From Amycolatopsis sp. FBCC-B4732 (GTDB lineage Bacteria > Actinomycetota > Actinomycetes > Mycobacteriales > Pseudonocardiaceae): a stretch of 64,000 bases of DNA. The stretch spans positions 9,156,501 through 9,220,500 of the forward strand of contig NZ_CP095376.1 in NCBI RefSeq assembly GCF_023008405.1, read 5' to 3'. The notes beneath the pieces are model-generated. The model saw only the letters and a list, made by a program, of their open reading frames with translations. It ran no database searches and was not told where the DNA came from. Position numbers and translations under genes: made by a program. Shown here one piece after another: positions 18,209-28,537 of the stretch; within the stretch, counting starts at the first letter, position 1; every line of letters starts with the position of its first letter.

Positions 18209-18610
18209 CTACAGGACGGCCTGCGTCTGTGTCACTTTCGCGACCAACTTGCCGTCGTCACCGTTGATTTCCGTCTCCACCACGACGAACTTGCGCCCGG
18301 CGTGCAGTGGTCTGGACGACGCAACGGCGTAGCCCGAACGCACCGCGCGCAGGAAGTTCGTCTTCGACTCGACGGTGGTCGTGCCCTGTCCGCCCTCGGG
18401 CAGGTTGAGGAACGCGCACACGGCGCCGGTCGAGTCGGCCAGCGCCATGAGCGCGCCCCCGTGCAGCGCACCGCCGAGCGTGCAGAGGCTCTCGTCCCAC
18501 TTCAGCCGGCTGCGGACGAGCGCGGGCCCGTGCTCCAGCACCTCGACGCCGAGGCGTTCGGAGAACGGCATGGAGCGGTGGAAGAGCTGCGTGCCCTCGG
18601 GATCGGTCAT
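18209..18610 (-). CDS. PaaI-type hotdog thioesterase
   Basis: A 133-residue single hotdog domain. The signature GGALHGGALMALADSTGAV carries the HGG and Asp/Glu region used by PaaI/YdiI thioesterases, followed by TVESKTNFLRAVRSG. It hydrolyses acyl- or aryl-CoA thioesters. It stands alone between two secreted-protein genes. The substrate is not predictable. Confidence 0.88.
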   Translation of the reverse strand: MTDPEGTQLFHRSMPFSERLGVEVLEHGPALVRSRLKWDESLCTLGGALHGGALMALADSTGAVCAFLNLPEGGQGTTTVESKTNFLRAVRSGYAVASSRPLHAGRKFVVVETEINGDDGKLVAKVTQTQAVL

Positions 18611-18664
18611 GCCCCGCAGCCTGCCCGAACCCCCGCCGCCGGTCGATTACCCCGCAGGTAGCCG

Positions 18665-20389
18665 TCAGGCGAGCGGGTTGACCAGCAGCAGCTCGGTGTT
18701 GTGGTCCGCGGCCGCGCCCACGCGGCCCGGGTCGGTGTGGATGTCGTTGTAGGACAGTTCGCGGTACAGCGACGCAAGCGCTTGCGGCGTCCGGTCCCCG
18801 TAGTCCACCGCGTACGGCGCCTCCGCCTCGATCAACGTCGTGAACAGCGACAACGTGCCGTCCGCGTTGTCCGCGACCTCGACGATCCGCGCGTGCTGCG
18901 GGAAGTCGACGTGCGAAGCGGTGTTGATCTCCCAGAAGCCCTGCTTCGGCGTGCCGCCGGCGTGCGCCGTGATCTGGTTGCGGTGCGTGTGGCCGTTGAC
19001 CCAGGCCAGCACGTTCGGGAACCGCTTGAGCAGCGCCACGAACGCGTTGCCGTCCAGGCGCGGGTCGAGCAGGTGGCGCGAGTCCGGCAGCAGGTTGCCC
19101 ATCGAGCCGCTCGTGTGGTGGCTGAACAGGATGAACAGCTCGTCGGTGACCGAATGGGTGACCTTGCGGCCGAAGAAGTCGTAGTACGCCGAGCTGTTGC
19201 GCTTGAGCGTCGACTCCACCCAGTTGTACTGCGCGAGCCCGATCGAGCCGTCCGCGAACCCGGCGTCCGTGGTCGTGTCGAGACTGATCCCGGTGATGCC
19301 CGGGGCGATCCGGAACGTGTAGTAGATGTTCTTGCCGTCGGCGTTGGCGCTGCTGAAGCCGTGGCCGACCGGGCCGGGCCCGGTGTTGGCCGCGTCGAGG
19401 TGCGCGCGGACGAACTCGCCGGTGGTGAACGGGCGGCGCCGCGCGTCCGGCGTGATCTCGCGGATCGTGCCGGAGCCGCCGAACAGCTCCGCGACCGGAA
19501 TGCTCGAACCCGGCTTCTGGATGGCCGCCGCGAGCTTCTTCGCGGTGGTCTCGTCCTTGCCGATCACCTTGTACCTGCCGGTGTACCAGGCGTCGATGCC
19601 GGGGATCTGGGCCGGCAGCGAGCCGACGATGCTGTCGTCGTGGTTGCCGAAGGTGCAGAACCACGGCACGTCCAGGCCCGGGGCGGTGAACGTCTTCAGT
19701 GCCGCTTCGAGCAGGCCCGGCAGCTGCGGGAAGCCCTTGGCCGAGTAGTCGTCGCCGACGCCCGGGATCGACGGGTTCCAGTACTCCTTGTTGCCCGAGC
19801 TCTGGACGCCTTCGTACGCGTTCGCGTCGCCGGAGTTCGGCGTGACGCTGCCGCCGTTGAGGACCTTGAGGAACCAGTCGAGCTCGATCAGCTCGTGGTT
19901 GTCGGTGTTGTCGCCGGTGGTGACCATGAGGTCGAACGGCCGCCCGGTGAACGGGCCCTGCCGCACGCTGTTGACGCGCTCGACCAGCGCGCTGGTGGCG
20001 ACGGTGCCGAGCGCCTCCTGCGGCCGGTGCGCGGAGCCGATGAACGGGTGCAGGTACTCGAACCGCGCGGGGCTCTCGGTGTCGGTGATGTGCAGGTCGG
20101 TGAACTGCACGAACGCGCTGAGCGCGCGGCGGCGGTCGTCGCGCCCGGTCTGCGGCGCGGCGAGGTCGCTCCGGACGACCAGCGGCCAGCCGGGGCCCGC
20201 GGACAGCCGCGAGTAGCCGGTGCCCGACGCGGTCGCGACCTGCTCGAGCGTGGTGCCGGTGGTGCTGACCGACCGCGTGCCGGTCAGCCGCAGCGCGCGG
20301 TCGAGGGCGTTCGCGGTGGGCGTGCAGAGCAGGAGCCCGAGACCGGCGGCGCCCGCGGTGGCGACGGTGCGCCGGGTGAGTTCGGCCAT
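18665..20389 (-). CDS. Secreted metallophosphoesterase (PPA1498/TIGR03767-like)
   Basis: A 574-residue protein. The N terminus MAELTRRTVATAGAAGLGLL resembles a Tat signal with twin arginine. Calcineurin-type metal ligands are FTDLHITDTE, TTGDNTDNHELIEL, CTFGNHDDS, LFSHHTSG and VNGHTHRN in order. Long insertions separate the motifs, as in the TIGR03767 group. A two-metal phosphoesterase acting outside the membrane is expected; its substrate is unknown. The ATG at 20389 is preferred to an upstream in-frame ATG at 20425 because it starts directly at the signal sequence. Confidence 0.85.
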   Translation of the reverse strand: MAELTRRTVATAGAAGLGLLLCTPTANALDRALRLTGTRSVSTTGTTLEQVATASGTGYSRLSAGPGWPLVVRSDLAAPQTGRDDRRRALSAFVQFTDLHITDTESPARFEYLHPFIGSAHRPQEALGTVATSALVERVNSVRQGPFTGRPFDLMVTTGDNTDNHELIELDWFLKVLNGGSVTPNSGDANAYEGVQSSGNKEYWNPSIPGVGDDYSAKGFPQLPGLLEAALKTFTAPGLDVPWFCTFGNHDDSIVGSLPAQIPGIDAWYTGRYKVIGKDETTAKKLAAAIQKPGSSIPVAELFGGSGTIREITPDARRRPFTTGEFVRAHLDAANTGPGPVGHGFSSANADGKNIYYTFRIAPGITGISLDTTTDAGFADGSIGLAQYNWVESTLKRNSSAYYDFFGRKVTHSVTDELFILFSHHTSGSMGNLLPDSRHLLDPRLDGNAFVALLKRFPNVLAWVNGHTHRNQITAHAGGTPKQGFWEINTASHVDFPQHARIVEVADNADGTLSLFTTLIEAEAPYAVDYGDRTPQALASLYRELSYNDIHTDPGRVGAAADHNTELLLVNPLA

Positions 20390-20541
20390 GGTTGTTCGCT
20401 CCCCAGTCTTCTCGGTTGCCAGCACCGTGCCGGACGCCGATGACCGGACGGTGAACGTGACATTTCGAGCTACCCTGTCACGGGCGTCGGGGTGGGTGTA
20501 CCGCCGAAGGTCGTGGTCATTTCAGCCGGACGGCGGGCGGT

Positions 20542-21357
20542 TCAGCCCGTCAACCCGGACTCGGTCACGCCGCGCACCAGGTACCGCTGCAGGAACGCGA
20601 ACAGCAGCACGATCGGCAGGATCGACACCGCCGCCGCCAGGAACAGCAGGTTCAGCTGCGGGTTCTGCGCCGTCAGCAAGCCCGACAGCGCCACCTGGAC
20701 CGTCCACGAATCGGGGGACTGAGCGATGATCAACGGCCACAGGAACGCGTTCCAGCTGCCGATCACCGTGATGACCGCGATCGCCGCGAAGAACCCCTTC
20801 GAATTCGGCACGACGACCCGCCAGAACACGCCCCAGCGGCTGAGCCCGTCCATCCGCCCGGCCTCCTCCAGCTCGCGCGGGAAGTCCAGGAAGTACTGGC
20901 GGAACAGGAACACGCTGAACGCGCTGAACAGCCCGGGGATCACCAGGCCGCGGAAGTCCGACAGCCAGCCCAGCGACGAGACCACGACGAAGCTCGGCAC
21001 GAACGTCACCGACGTCGGGATCATCAGCGTCGCCAAAACCGCGTAGAACACGATCTTGGCGTGCCGGTACGGGATCCGGGCCAGGCCGTAGCCGGCCAGG
21101 GAGCAGAGCACCAGCAGGCCGACCGTCTGCAGTGCCGCCACGATCGCCGAATTGAGCAGGCTGCGCGCGAACGGGACGTCCTCCGAGGAGAACAGCTTCG
21201 AGAAGTTCTCCCAGTGCACTGTGGACGGGAAGAACGTCCACCCGGGAGCGGTGATCTCCGCCCGTGACGCCAGACCGTTGCGCAGCAGCAGGTAGAACGG
21301 CAGCAGGAACAGGATCGCCGCGACGCTCAGGGAAACCCACCGGAGGACCGCCCTCAT
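20542..21357 (-). CDS. Sugar ABC importer permease 2 (MalG/CUT1 type)
   Basis: A 271-residue inner-membrane protein with six predicted membrane segments. The EAA loop is LEEAGRMDGLSRWGVFWRVV followed by VPNSKG, which contacts the ATPase. It is the last gene of the operon solute-binding protein, permease 1, permease 2, joined by ATGA overlaps (21354-21357). No ATPase gene is present here, so a shared MsiK-type ATPase encoded elsewhere would be needed, as is usual for actinobacterial CUT1 importers. Confidence 0.93.
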   Translation of the reverse strand: MRAVLRWVSLSVAAILFLLPFYLLLRNGLASRAEITAPGWTFFPSTVHWENFSKLFSSEDVPFARSLLNSAIVAALQTVGLLVLCSLAGYGLARIPYRHAKIVFYAVLATLMIPTSVTFVPSFVVVSSLGWLSDFRGLVIPGLFSAFSVFLFRQYFLDFPRELEEAGRMDGLSRWGVFWRVVVPNSKGFFAAIAVITVIGSWNAFLWPLIIAQSPDSWTVQVALSGLLTAQNPQLNLLFLAAAVSILPIVLLFAFLQRYLVRGVTESGLTG

Positions 21358-22250
21358 GCCGGCCTCCCGAAGCGCAGGACGCGGCCCTGCAGCAAGGTCA
21401 CGAGCGCGATGATCAGCGCCAGGATCACCGCGCCCGCGCTGCCGCGGCCGAGGTCCTGGCCGCCCGAACCCAGCGACGTGTAGTAGAGGTAGACCAGGGG
21501 TGGCCGGGCGAAGGGCGGGTAACCGCGGCTGTCGCCCATGATGTTGTAGAACTCGTCGAACGCCTGGTACGCGTTGATCAGGTTCAGCAGCAGCACCGCC
21601 ACCGCCGTCGACCGCAGCTGCGGGAGTGTCACGTACCGGAACACCTGCCAGCCCGGCTTCGCGCCGTCGAGCCAGGCCGCCTCGTAGAGGTGCTGCGGGA
21701 TCCGTTGCAGCGCCGCGATGAACAGGATCATGTAGAAGCCCAGCTGCAGCCACAGCCGGGCGGTCACCAGCACGATCCAGTACAGCGGCGGGTGCACCGT
21801 CCCGGTCCACGCCACCGGGTCCACGCCGAAGACCGACAGCACCGAGTTCGCCAGTCCGTACCGGACACCGGAGAACAACGACGTCTTCCAGATCAGCGAC
21901 GCCACGACGTACGAGCACGCGAACGGCAGGAAGAACACCGACCGGAAGAACGCCCGCGCGAACCGCAGCCGGTTGACGCCGAGCGCCAGCGCCAGCGACA
22001 GCACGAACGTCAGCGGCACGATGAACACCGCGAACACGCTGAACGTGCCCAGGCTCGACAGGAACGGCTCGTCGGTGAGCATGTGCCCGTAGTTGTCCAG
22101 CCCGACGAAGTCCGTCGGGGTCACGGTGTTCCGCGCGTCGAAGAACGACAGGTATGCGCTCCAGCCGATCGGGAGGTACGCGAAGACCGCGAGCCCGAGC
22201 AGGAACGGACCGACGAAGAGCCAGAAGGCGCGCGCGTCGCGCCGCTTCAT
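21354..22250 (-). CDS. Sugar ABC importer permease 1 (MalF/CUT1 type)
   Basis: A 298-residue membrane protein starting MKRRDARAFWLFVGPFLLGL. Its EAA loop is LYEAAWLDGAKPGWQVFRYV followed by TLPQL. It pairs with the MalG-type subunit encoded downstream. Its ATG overlaps the stop of the binding-protein gene and its TGA overlaps the next ATG, giving tight translational coupling. Confidence 0.93.
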   Translation of the reverse strand: MKRRDARAFWLFVGPFLLGLAVFAYLPIGWSAYLSFFDARNTVTPTDFVGLDNYGHMLTDEPFLSSLGTFSVFAVFIVPLTFVLSLALALGVNRLRFARAFFRSVFFLPFACSYVVASLIWKTSLFSGVRYGLANSVLSVFGVDPVAWTGTVHPPLYWIVLVTARLWLQLGFYMILFIAALQRIPQHLYEAAWLDGAKPGWQVFRYVTLPQLRSTAVAVLLLNLINAYQAFDEFYNIMGDSRGYPPFARPPLVYLYYTSLGSGGQDLGRGSAGAVILALIIALVTLLQGRVLRFGRPA

Positions 22251-23533
22251 CCGAACAGGCGCTTCAGCTCGGACTGGGCCACGCCGACGGCCGTCTTGAC
22301 CTGCGCCGCCGGGTCCGCGCCCTCCTTCGCGATCTTCGCGGCCGCGTCGGACAGCGCCGTGTTCGCCTGCTGGGTCCACACGGGGCCGCCGACGAGGTGG
22401 CTGTTCTCCTTGACGAACCGGGCCGCGTCGGCGGCCGGGCCGTTCTTGAGGTTGTCCGCGCGGTCGATCAGGCTCTGGCGGGCCGGCACGTGGAAGCCGA
22501 ACTTCGTCGCGAACTCCAGCTGGTCGTCGGTCTTGTCGACCCACAGCCACTTCACGAACGCCTTGGCCTCGGCGACGTGCGCGCTCTTGGCGTTGACCAT
22601 CGCGCCGTACGCGCCGACCGGCACCGACGGCGCCCCGCTGCCGTCGAGCTTGGGGAAGGGGAGCACGCCGAAGTCGTCGTCGAACGCCGAGCGGATCTTC
22701 GGCACGTTCCACAGCCCGGTCCACTGCATCGCGGCGAGCCCGTCGACGAACGCACCGGGATCCGACCAGTCGGCCGGCGCGCCGAGCAGCAGCGAGCCGT
22801 TGGTGTTGAGCGTGTGCAGCTTGCCCAGCGCGGTCGCGGCGCGCGGGTCGTCGAAGCCGACCTCGCGGTTGCCGCTCTTCAGGTAGTCGAGGCCCGCCGA
22901 CCACAGCAGCGGGCCGGTGAGCACGGCGACGCCGCCGTCGTTGCCCGCGAAGAAGCCCTTGACGCCGTCCTTCGTGAGCTTCGCGGCCGCGTCGATCAGC
23001 TCGTCGACCGTCTGCGGCGGCTGCACGCCGGCCGCCTGCAGCAGGCTCTTGCGGTAGAAGAGCACCTGCGTGTCGGTGGCCTGCGGGATGCCGTAGACCT
23101 TGCCTTCGACGGTCTGCGCGGCGAGCACGGCCGGGCTGAAGTCGGCCTTCACCGGCGCGATGACGTCGTCGAGCGACACCACCTGGTTCTGCCGCACCCA
23201 GTCGATCTTGACCTGCGCCTCGAAGACGTCCGGCACCTTGCTGTTCTGCAGCGCGGTGACGATCTTGGAGTCGTAGTCGCCGGGGTTCCACTGCACGTTC
23301 ACGCTCGCGCCGGGGTAGCTCGCCGCGTAGCGCTTCACGGCTTCCTGGACGCCGTCCTCACCGTACGCGTGGTACCACTGCTGGAGCGCGACCTTGGGTG
23401 CGTCCGACGGCGGCGGCCCGGCCGAGTAGGCCGTCGAGGGCGGCGGGTCGCCCTGCCGCCCGGTGTTCGACCCGCACGCCGCCGTCAGCGCGCCGACGCC
23501 CGCCAGTGCCATGAACCTGCGCCTGTTATGCAT
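22247..23533 (-). CDS. Extracellular sugar-binding lipoprotein (CUT1)
   Basis: A 428-residue solute-binding protein. The signal peptide MHNRRRFMALAGVGALTAAC ends in the lipobox LTAAC, so Cys20 is lipidated. The mature part has the family 1 binding-protein pattern (YHAYGEDGVQEAVKRYAASY; VPDVFEAQVKIDWVRQNQVV; GKVYGIPQATDTQVLFYRKS). It delivers a carbohydrate to the two permeases encoded downstream. No regulator or glycosidase is adjacent, so the substrate is not indicated. A strong hairpin separates it from the acyl-CoA ligase gene upstream. Confidence 0.92.
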   Translation of the reverse strand: MHNRRRFMALAGVGALTAACGSNTGRQGDPPPSTAYSAGPPPSDAPKVALQQWYHAYGEDGVQEAVKRYAASYPGASVNVQWNPGDYDSKIVTALQNSKVPDVFEAQVKIDWVRQNQVVSLDDVIAPVKADFSPAVLAAQTVEGKVYGIPQATDTQVLFYRKSLLQAAGVQPPQTVDELIDAAAKLTKDGVKGFFAGNDGGVAVLTGPLLWSAGLDYLKSGNREVGFDDPRAATALGKLHTLNTNGSLLLGAPADWSDPGAFVDGLAAMQWTGLWNVPKIRSAFDDDFGVLPFPKLDGSGAPSVPVGAYGAMVNAKSAHVAEAKAFVKWLWVDKTDDQLEFATKFGFHVPARQSLIDRADNLKNGPAADAARFVKENSHLVGGPVWTQQANTALSDAAAKIAKEGADPAAQVKTAVGVAQSELKRLFG

Positions 23534-23559
23534 CCCCAGAACCCCTTCGTGAAGTCCGT

Positions 23560-23602
23560 GAAGGCCACCTTGAGGAAGACAGAGTTCCTCAAGGTGGCCT
23601 TC
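23560..23602 (-). terminator. 18-bp-stem hairpin after the acyl-CoA ligase gene
   Basis: GAAGGCCACCTTGAGGAA (23560-23577) pairs perfectly with TTCCTCAAGGTGGCCTTC (23585-23602) around a 7-base loop. It lies between the ligase stop and the binding-protein start on the same strand. It insulates the importer operon from read-through. Confidence 0.85.
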
Positions 23603-23634
23603 GCGAACATGAAGACTCGCCGGAGATTTACCCG

Positions 23635-25263
<1,629 letters not shown>

Positions 25264-25697
25264 GGTCGCTCCCGGGGGTTGTTCGCCGGTGAACTGGGGT
25301 TGGGCCGACTCTAGTGCGGATCGGGTGAAGCGGGCATGGTCAACAACGGCTCCGTTCGGTCACGGTCGTCGCGCGATCGGGGGACGACCGGACGATGATC
25401 AAGATCATCAATTTCCCGCCTTTTCCTTGCGGACAAGGAAATGCGCCGGGTAACGGAGGCTCCACTTCCGGGTGAGTTGTGCCACGCGGACCGCTGATTG
25501 GGAGCGTTTCCGCAGGCCGGAGCGGGTTGCCCGGTATCACCTCCGGGGGTAATAAGTGCGTGTCGGTTGCACGGCCGCGAAGCCGGTGGCGTTTACTGGG
25601 GCCGTGGCAAGAGACGGCTGAGCAGCGCTTGCAGGAGCAAGCACTCAGAAAAGCTGTCGGCCGCGAAAGCGGAGACCTGAGAGGAAAGGACACTACG
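25264..25697. promoter_or_regulatory. 434-bp divergent intergenic region with two palindromes
   Basis: No convincing gene lies here between the acyl-CoA ligase (-) and the mIHF-like gene (+). It holds GATGATC-AA-GATCATC (25394-25409) and TTTCCTTG-CGGA-CAAGGAAA (25422-25441), both perfect. Ribosome site GAGAGGAAAGGA precedes the TTG start of the mIHF-like gene. The long, structured leader suggests that this small DNA-binding protein is tightly controlled. No known riboswitch motif was recognised. Confidence 0.5.
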
Positions 25698-26009
25698 TTG
25701 GCTCTGCCTACGTTGACTCCGGAGCAGCGCGCTGACGCCTTGGCCAAGGCCGCCGAGGCTCGCAAGGCGCGTTCGGAACTGCTCGCGTCGATCAAGTCCG
25801 GCAAGGAGAGCATCGAAAAGGTGCTCAAGCAGGCCAAGGAGAACAAGACCATCGGGAAGACGAAGGTCACCCAGCTGCTGAAGGCCGTCCCCGGTCTCGG
25901 CGCGGTGAAGGTCGCCGCCCTGCTCGAGCAGGCCGGCATCGACCCGGACCGGCGGGCCGCCGGCCTGGGCGAGCGCCAGCGCGAGGCGCTCATCGACGCG
26001 CTCAAGTAG
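25698..26009 (+). CDS. Actinobacterial integration host factor (mIHF/sIHF-like)
   Basis: A 103-residue nucleoid-associated protein starting at TTG with LALPTLTPEQRADALAKAAE, the canonical start of mIHF/sIHF. The remainder (KVTQLLKAVPGLGAVKVAAL, GIDPDRRAAGLGERQREAL) matches the helix-two-turn-helix DNA-binding core, including the G-x-G and R-x-x-G-L-G positions. The family bends DNA and supports phage integration, replication and growth. The canonical gene normally stands next to gmk; here the neighbours are an acyl-CoA ligase and isochorismate synthase. This suggests a paralog or a moved copy. Confidence 0.9.
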   Translation: MALPTLTPEQRADALAKAAEARKARSELLASIKSGKESIEKVLKQAKENKTIGKTKVTQLLKAVPGLGAVKVAALLEQAGIDPDRRAAGLGERQREALIDALK

Positions 26010-26091
26010 CCGTCACCAGGAGCTCCCGCGAGGGGAGTGTCGCTCGCGACACTTCCCTCGCGGATCTCCCGAAGCCTGGGACGCTGGAGTG

Positions 26092-27243
26092 GTGAGCTCT
26101 CCTGACCCGGCCACCCCGGTTGACCTCGCCGCCCGCTACCAGCGTGGCGACTTCCTCTTCACGACGGCCCAGCGCGCACTCCTCGCGCAGGGCAAGATCC
26201 GGACGGTCACCGAAACGGACCCCCGGCGGCTCGCTTCGGCGATCCCCGGCGTCCTGGCCGAGACCGGAGCCCCGCTGGCCGTCGGCGTCCTGCCGTTCGA
26301 CACCGGGCCCGACACGAAGGTGCCGGGCCACCTCGTCGTGCCCCGGACCGTCCACCGCGCCGAAGGGGCACCTTCGCTGCCGCGTGAGGTCCTGCCGGCG
26401 CCCGTCCGGGTGCGCGCGGTGCCGTCACCCGAGCAGCACATGGCCGGCGTGCGGGCGGCGGTGGACGCGTTGGCGTCGCGGGATCTGCGCAAAGTCGTCC
26501 TGGCCCGTGCGCTGGACCTCGAGTTTTCGGTGCCGGTGCCCGCCGAGCGCATCGTGCGCAACCTGGCGGTCGGCAACCCGCGCCACTTCACGTACGCGGC
26601 CGAGCTGCCCGGCGGCCGATCCCTGGTCGGCGCCACCCCCGAGCTGCTGCTGCGCCGCACCGGCCGCACGGTGTTCTCGTCCCCCCACGCGGGCTCCATG
26701 CCGCGTTCGCCCGACCCGGCGACCGACCGCGCCAACGGCGAGGCGCTGCGGACGTCCCGCAAGGACCAGCTCGAGCACGCGGTGGTCATCGACTACGTCG
26801 TCGAGGCCCTGCGGCCGTTCTGCCGCACGCTGGACGTCCCGGCGGGCCCGGAGCTGGTGACGACCCCGGCGATCTGGCACCTGCGTACCCCGATCACGGG
26901 CGAGCTGATCGACCCGGAGGTGACGGCCCTCGACCTGGCGGCCGCCCTCCACCCGACCCCGGCGATCTGCGGCACCCCGACGGAGGGCGCCCGCGAGCTG
27001 GTCCAGGAACTGGAGCCGTTCGACCGCGACTACTACGCGGGAGCGGTCGGCTGGGTCGACGCAACGGGCGACGGCGAGTGGGCGGTGGCGATCCGCTGCG
27101 CGGAGATCGCGTCGACATCGATGCGGCTGTACGCGGGCGGCGGCATCGTGGCGGCCTCGGACCCGCAGTCGGAACTGGACGAGACGACGGCGAAGTTCCG
27201 GACGCTGCTGGCGGCGATGGGCCTGGAGGACTCGCTCAGCTAG
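26092..27243 (+). CDS. Isochorismate synthase
   Basis: A 383-residue chorismate-utilising enzyme converting chorismate to isochorismate. The C-terminal chorismate-binding domain has DLRKVVLARALDLEF, SLVGATPELLLRR, SPHAGSMPRS, DQLEHAVVIDYVVEAL, HPTPAICGTPTEGARELVQE, EPFDRDYYAGAVGW and YAGGGIVAASDPQSELDET, covering the Mg-binding Glu residues. The EntC/DhbC type (siderophore) and MenF type (menaquinone) cannot be separated from this sequence alone. An Sfp-type transferase 470 bp downstream weakly favours siderophore use, but no other siderophore gene is nearby. GTG codons at 26089 and 26092 both fit as starts. Confidence 0.92.
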   Translation: MSSPDPATPVDLAARYQRGDFLFTTAQRALLAQGKIRTVTETDPRRLASAIPGVLAETGAPLAVGVLPFDTGPDTKVPGHLVVPRTVHRAEGAPSLPREVLPAPVRVRAVPSPEQHMAGVRAAVDALASRDLRKVVLARALDLEFSVPVPAERIVRNLAVGNPRHFTYAAELPGGRSLVGATPELLLRRTGRTVFSSPHAGSMPRSPDPATDRANGEALRTSRKDQLEHAVVIDYVVEALRPFCRTLDVPAGPELVTTPAIWHLRTPITGELIDPEVTALDLAAALHPTPAICGTPTEGARELVQELEPFDRDYYAGAVGWVDATGDGEWAVAIRCAEIASTSMRLYAGGGIVAASDPQSELDETTAKFRTLLAAMGLEDSLS

Positions 27244-27293
27244 CCGGCCGCAAGCGCCACACGGTGGCCTTGGTGGCGTCTTGCGCACCGAAG

Positions 27294-27317
27294 GCCGCCT
27301 TGGTGCGTCAGACGCAC
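27294..27317 (+). terminator. Hairpin after isochorismate synthase
   Basis: CGCACC-G-AAGG / CCG / CCTT-GGTGCG forms a 10-bp stem with one bulged G. The surrounding 140 bp carry further AAGGCC and CCTTGG words that can pair. It is probably a terminator for the isochorismate synthase transcript. Confidence 0.55.
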
Positions 27318-27385
27318 CGAAAGCCCACCTTGGGGCGCTTGGATCCAGGGTGTCGTCGCTGGGCGGTCGCCTGGCGTAGCCACTG

Positions 27386-27706
27386 CTACCGGCCGAGCTC
27401 CGTCTTGAGGGAGTTCCACGATCCGGTGCCGGTGGGCGGCTCACCGGTTCGCTGAGCGTGTTCGGCCGCTTCGGTCATCCGGCGGTGCGCGGCGGGGTCG
27501 GATTGGGTGCTCCACGCGATCCGTCGCCACGACTCGAGCGTCTCGACCAGGTCGGTGAGGCTCAGCGCCTCCCGCGCGACGTCGAGCGCGCGCCGGTAGT
27601 CCTGGTCGAAGCGGGGTACGTCCTCGGGGAGCAGCGCAGCCCGGATCGCCGCCGGCGACGTGCCCGCGGGATACCTCGGCTCACCTGTGGTCGCCGGTGT
27701 GGACAT
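27386..27706 (-). CDS. Small DUF6247-like protein
   Basis: A 106-residue protein with YPAGTSPAAIRAALLPEDVP followed by RFDQDYRRALDVARE and VETLESWRRIAWSTQSD, a pattern I associate with the actinobacterial DUF6247 family. Members often accompany RelE/ParE-like toxins and are suspected antitoxins, but no toxin-like gene is adjacent here. It ends 8 bp before the stop of the phosphopantetheinyl transferase gene, on the same strand, so it is probably transcribed with it. Function unknown. Confidence 0.65.
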   Translation of the reverse strand: MSTPATTGEPRYPAGTSPAAIRAALLPEDVPRFDQDYRRALDVAREALSLTDLVETLESWRRIAWSTQSDPAAHRRMTEAAEHAQRTGEPPTGTGSWNSLKTELGR

Positions 27707-27714
27707 GCCGGTAA

Positions 27715-28407
27715 CTATAGCCGCGGCAGCCAGTGCTCCTCGGTCACCGAGAGCTCCTCGGTCGTCAGCACCGCGATGGCCGCCCGGTAGCCGTCCGCCG
27801 CCTTCAGGTCCACCAGTCGCGTACGTGCCGGGTCAAGCGCCGCGTCCCCGGAAGTCACCAGCTGGGCCGGTTCGTCGTAGCGGGAGAACGTGATGCTCTG
27901 CAGCGGGATGCGCAGGCCCTTGCCCGTGGCCTTCATCACCGCTTCCTTGCGCGTCCAGTAGACGAAGAACGCCGCGGCCTTCTCGTCCGGGGCGAGGCCC
28001 GCCAGGTGGGCTGCCTCGGCCGGGCTCAGCGCGTACTCGATCAGGCCGTCGTCCGCACGGCGGTTCGCCGTCTCGACGTCCAAGCCGACCGGGACCGACG
28101 GGGTTGCCGCGAGGCCGATCAGGTCGCCCGAATGGGAGATCGACAGCGTCAGGTCCGCGCCCGGGACCCGGGGCCTGCCGTGGGGCTTGCCGCAGTCTTC
28201 GCAGGTCGCGTCGAACTTCACCGTCTCGGGGGTCAGGCCGAGGCGCTCCGCCGCCACCGTCTTCGCCAGCACGCGGCCGGTCAGGAAGCGGCGCTTGTCG
28301 GCGTCTTGGCGGTACGCCCCGAAGCGGTCCTGCTCGACTTCGTCCAGCAGGCGCAGGAAGCGCTCTTCGGCGGGCAGCGGCGACGACCAGCGGACCACGA
28401 TCTCCAT
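27715..28407 (-). CDS. Sfp-type 4'-phosphopantetheinyl transferase
   Basis: A 230-residue enzyme that loads the CoA-derived arm onto carrier proteins. Signatures: KPHGRPRV, LTLSISHSGDLIGLA, VGLDVETANRR (Mg-binding Asp and Glu) and FFVYWTRKEAVMKATGKGL (WxxKEA). Its length and two-fold pseudo-symmetric architecture fit Sfp, which acts on NRPS/PKS carrier proteins. No NRPS or PKS is in the window. ATG 28407 (MEIVVRWSS) is chosen over an upstream in-frame start because it begins at the first conserved strand. Confidence 0.93.
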   Translation of the reverse strand: MEIVVRWSSPLPAEERFLRLLDEVEQDRFGAYRQDADKRRFLTGRVLAKTVAAERLGLTPETVKFDATCEDCGKPHGRPRVPGADLTLSISHSGDLIGLAATPSVPVGLDVETANRRADDGLIEYALSPAEAAHLAGLAPDEKAAAFFVYWTRKEAVMKATGKGLRIPLQSITFSRYDEPAQLVTSGDAALDPARTRLVDLKAADGYRAAIAVLTTEELSVTEEHWLPRL

Positions 28408-28497
28408 CACCCCTCCGATCCTTCCGGGCGCCCGGGCGCTTGTCACGAATTCGGGCGCAGGTCTGGGGTAATCCACCTCTCACGGGGTACCCTGAGG

Positions 28498-28511
28498 TAA
28501 GCAAGCGCTTA
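28498..28511. promoter_or_regulatory. TetR-type operator candidate upstream of acyl-CoA dehydrogenase
   Basis: TAAGC-AAGC-GCTTA is a perfect inverted repeat centred 34 bp before the ATG at 28538, close to the ribosome site GGAGGA. AAGC...GCTT-type palindromes are typical of TetR regulators of acyl-CoA metabolism. The cognate regulator is not identified; the TetR protein encoded at 30160-30801 is a candidate. Confidence 0.5.
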
Positions 28512-28537
28512 GCCAGTGTCGGAGGAGCAGCTCACCC

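Noticed and set aside
18301..18320. DasR-like word TGGTCTGGACGA
   Set aside because: It lies inside the thioesterase coding sequence away from any promoter and is a likely chance match.
26092..28407. A siderophore biosynthesis cluster around isochorismate synthase and the Sfp-type transferase
   Set aside because: No NRPS, 2,3-dihydroxybenzoate-AMP ligase, isochorismatase or siderophore transporter is nearby, so two genes do not make a cluster.
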